Source: JBBQVK01 sp038211735 (GTDB taxonomy: Bacteria; Patescibacteriota; Gracilibacteria; Absconditabacterales; Absconditicoccaceae). From it: 64,000 nt of DNA. Made by a program: the position numbers and the translations under genes. The stretch is from positions 124,001 through 188,000 of the forward strand of contig JBBQVK010000002.1 of NCBI GenBank assembly GCA_038211735.1, in the 5' to 3' direction. The notes under the pieces are model-generated. The model saw only the letters and a list, made by a program, of their open reading frames with translations, was not told the origin of the DNA and did not search any database. Positions 62,675-64,000 of the stretch are shown here, piece after piece. Positions within the stretch are counted from its first letter, which is position 1. Each line of letters starts with the position of its first letter.

Positions 62675-64000
62675 TTAATTTTCATAGAGCGTGTAATAAA
62701 TTACACCTGAATAAATATCAGGAGGAGTAAACGCTGGGATAGTAATATTCAAATCAATACGCACACCATACGTTCATGTTCTATTGAAGTTTGCAGCGGA
62801 GTCTCTCTTGATAAATGTATTTGTCCCTGACGCAACTACATACCCAGTAAATGTTGGCGAGATCACTACGCCGGTATTTACAGTTCCTGTGATTAATGCT
62901 AATCACGTTCATCTTCGTTGTACCGAGCTATTCGCTAGATAATTTGAAGTACCACTTAGGTTACTTAATGCAAGAGTAGTATAGTATCATGAATTTGCCC
63001 CTTTAGTATCCGAGACCGTAAAGTAATTTGGAATAGTATAGAAGTAATTTTGTTGACTTGATAGCGTACTTATTCAAGTCACATTAAATGAAGCAGCTCA
63101 TGAAATAGAAACAGATCCGCATGGAATCTCTTCATCTACAAGTCCATCACAGTCGTTATCCAACCCATCACAAATTTCAGTCGCGCCTGAATATGAAGCC
63201 GCGCTAGCGTCATTACAGTCGTAGTTATTTGTAACAGATCCAGTTACTGCAAAACATGATGACGCGCCACCAGACAAGACTATATAGGTTGCAAATCAAG
63301 TCACTTGTACAGGAGAAAGTTCATTAGAAGTATCGCTACTACCATCACCAATCGTTTGATAATCATCATTACCCCAACACCGAGTCGAGCCATTTTGTTT
63401 AGCTGCACAGGCATAATATGATCATACAGCGACTATTGCGCCAGGACTCATGGATGTAACTTGCACTGGATCGAAACTTTCTGAAGTACCTCCGTTACCC
63501 AACTCTCCTTCATTTCCGCGTCATCGACATCGAGTCGTACCATCTGCTTTTATTGCACACGCATTACTTTCGCCGACTGCGACATATTTTGCTCACGTGA
63601 TGTTTACTTGTTGTGGAGTATATTGATTATCAGTATCACCACTACCGTTCCCTAGTTGTTGTTGGCTATCAGCTCATCGACATCGGACTGTCCCATCGGA
63701 TTGTACAGCGCAGGTACTGCTGTATCCTGCAGAAACTGATGTGATATTGGTAAGCCCAGTAACCTGCACAGGTGTTTCTCTATTGGTAGTATCAGCATCC
63801 CCATTTCCTAACTGTTGACTCAGATCACCTCCCCAACATCGCAATGTCCCACCAGATATAATTGCGCATGCATGGAATCATCCAGCTGAAATTTGAGTTA
63901 CATTAGTGAGTCCAACTACTGCAACGGGTGTGTATTGGCTCGCGCCTCCTGGATCTCAATCACCCAACTGTTGACTACCGTCCGCTCATCGACAAACTAT
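62675..64000 (-). CDS. RCC1-repeat / MopE-motif / WxL-like surface protein (5' end outside window)
   Basis: The visible 441 residues begin inside a beta-propeller of RCC1-type repeats, each with a pattern like PVQVTGLTNI, AGYSSTCAV, DGTVRCRG and QQLGNG. They are followed by TEICDGLDNDCDGLVDE, the MopE-type putative metal-binding motif, and a WxL-like C-terminal domain ending IYSGVIYYTLYEN. Fourteen TGA codons fall within the visible part and none is captured by standard ORFs. Equivalent repeat positions use either GGN or TGA (CWGGD, CWGND against CRGAD), direct evidence for Gly. It is probably exported and large. Confidence 0.8.

Noticed and set aside
1..64000. UGA as tryptophan (code 4) or mass pseudogenisation
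   Set aside because: TGA aligns with Gly in paralogues and invariant motifs, Trp uses TGG, and the frames stay open between TGA codons with full-length domains, which decay would not preserve.

Overview
The window comes from a low-GC bacterium of the Candidate Phyla Radiation that reads UGA as glycine (translation table 25), so Gracilibacteria (BD1-5) or Absconditabacteria (SR1). With standard stops nearly every conserved gene here breaks into same-frame pieces. Reading TGA as Gly rejoins them into full-length proteins ending in TAA or TAG, and many TGA codons fall on invariant glycines: both Walker A glycines of the kinase at 47603, the SufC P-loop, the uracil-DNA glycosylase motif, and RCC1 repeats where sister repeats use GGN. 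All coordinates below use this code.

Layout. 1-5073: cell-surface block with a sortase (cut by the window edge), a degenerate LytM/transglycosylase-like protein, three tandem VirB2-like pilins and a GNAT. 5125-10596: a PBP2-type transpeptidase, two DsbA-like proteins and a CDF transporter. 10762-22997: housekeeping genes topA, dnaJ, ddl, nusA, an ITPase, gatB and rsmH, with small unknown genes between them. 23013-30299: an FtsL-like protein, dus, a UPF0489 protein, two small membrane proteins, gyrB, a toxin-antitoxin pair, an HD phosphohydrolase and ruvA. 30552-34103: an ATP-grasp/zincin fusion followed by a second zincin. 34182-43084: ung, a secreted protein that appears to stop at TGA, a phosphoesterase, rsmE, a 617-residue unknown and ileS. 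43194-54204: IMPase, a lipoprotein, a solitary atpG, a PP-loop protein, a P-loop kinase and a split SUF set (IscU-like, sufC, sufB). 54224-64000: an RlmL-like methyltransferase, a ZIP transporter, a CAP protein, an M42 peptidase and a minus-strand cluster of WxL-like surface proteins. The longest gene-free stretches are about 290 bases and hold terminators, promoters or short repeats. I found no rRNA, tRNA or CRISPR.

The most striking object is ileS (39278-43084). It is one continuous 1268-codon frame in which a type-2 isoleucyl-tRNA synthetase carries three inserted domains, a Nudix hydrolase, an ASCH domain and a histidine phosphatase; the Nudix and phosphatase motifs are intact. Other leads are the ligase/peptidase pair at 30552-34103, a set of UGA-free genes scattered among UGA-rich neighbours (one apparently still using TGA as its stop), and a surface protein joining RCC1 repeats, a MopE-type motif and a WxL-like domain.
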